Under the pieces are notes generated by a model. That model ran no database searches. It was given only the letters and a program-made list of their open reading frames with translations, and had not been told where the DNA came from. The translations under genes and the position numbers were made by a program. Shown piece by piece: positions 14,413 to 14,473 of a stretch of 14,473 nucleotides of DNA (position 1 is its first letter; each line of letters opens with the position of its first letter). Location: positions 1 to 14,473 of the forward strand of contig JAITHM010000028.1 of the NCBI GenBank assembly GCA_031279965.1, written 5' to 3'. The stretch is from Spirochaetaceae bacterium. Lineage in GTDB: Bacteria; Spirochaetota; Spirochaetia; Treponematales; Breznakiellaceae.

Positions 14413-14473
14413 ATGACAAAACTAACAAGCAGAGACGCGCTTAAAAAGGCGCGCGAAACCTATAAAAAGAGCC
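14413..14473 (+). CDS. Start of next operon gene, probably HndB-like [2Fe-2S] protein (runs off the window)
   Basis: An ATG at 14413 with the strong site AGGAGG (14402-14407), which shares bases with the preceding stop codon, opens a frame to the window's end. The 20 visible residues begin MTKLTSRDALKKARETYKKS. A short, lysine-rich helix of this kind is typical of the N-terminus of the small HndB-type [2Fe-2S] protein that lies between hndA and hndC in hydrogenase operons; a NuoF/HydB start would be expected to look different. The identification rests on position and a few residues only. Confidence 0.5.
   Translation, partial: MTKLTSRDALKKARETYKKS

Noticed and set aside
1..14473. CRISPR arrays, insertion sequences, tRNA and rRNA genes
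   Set aside because: Looked for on both strands; no regular spaced repeats, transposase genes or RNA gene signatures were seen.

Overview
This window most resembles a treponeme-type spirochaete chromosome. The grounds are gene content: a cheR-cheB pair, a lone mraY, a GH4/ChbG sugar pair, a giant acyl-CoA dehydratase activase fusion, and the start of an HndABCD-type hydrogenase operon, as reported for fermentative gut treponemes. This placement is inference, since the window carries no rRNA or other marker gene.

Layout. 1-291 (+) is the 3' end of an L-ribulose-5-phosphate 4-epimerase gene. 292-478 holds an inverted array of CAGTGGA heptamers and a strong promoter for cheR. 479-2405 (+) is cheR-cheB, meeting mraY (2418-3494, -) tail to tail. 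Also on the minus strand are a secreted DUF2147 protein (3569-4078) and a small unrecognised protein (4164-4562). From 4704 to 7134 (+) run rsmE, an overlapping WecG/TagA-like gene that appears to lack its catalytic residues, and a pstA with no other pst genes in view, preceded by paired hairpins. 7114-9191 (-) is a coupled chbG and 6-phospho-beta-glucosidase pair. 9415-13806 (+) is a 1463-residue protein with two activase domains and two dehydratase-like halves. From 13851 a near-consensus promoter leads a hydrogenase operon: a NuoE/HndA-like subunit and the first codons of the next gene, probably HndB-like.

How the genes work together. AraD, GH4 and ChbG feed sugars (pentose, chitobiose or cellobiose phosphates) into fermentation. 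The hydrogenase operon would dispose of or recycle reductant through NAD(P)H and ferredoxin. The giant activase belongs to a family that uses ATP to push electrons to very low potential, and such proteins normally draw electrons from ferredoxin or flavodoxin, so its place next to a bifurcating-type hydrogenase is suggestive, not proof. CheR/CheB set receptor methylation in chemotaxis, MraY makes lipid I, and RsmE modifies 16S rRNA.

The best candidate for an undescribed system is the giant activase fusion. Its parts are known families, but its substrate cannot be read from the sequence. Base composition changes sharply along the window: sampled lines give about 68% G+C in araD, 34% in cheR, 48% in cheB and 70% at the end of the nuoE-like gene.
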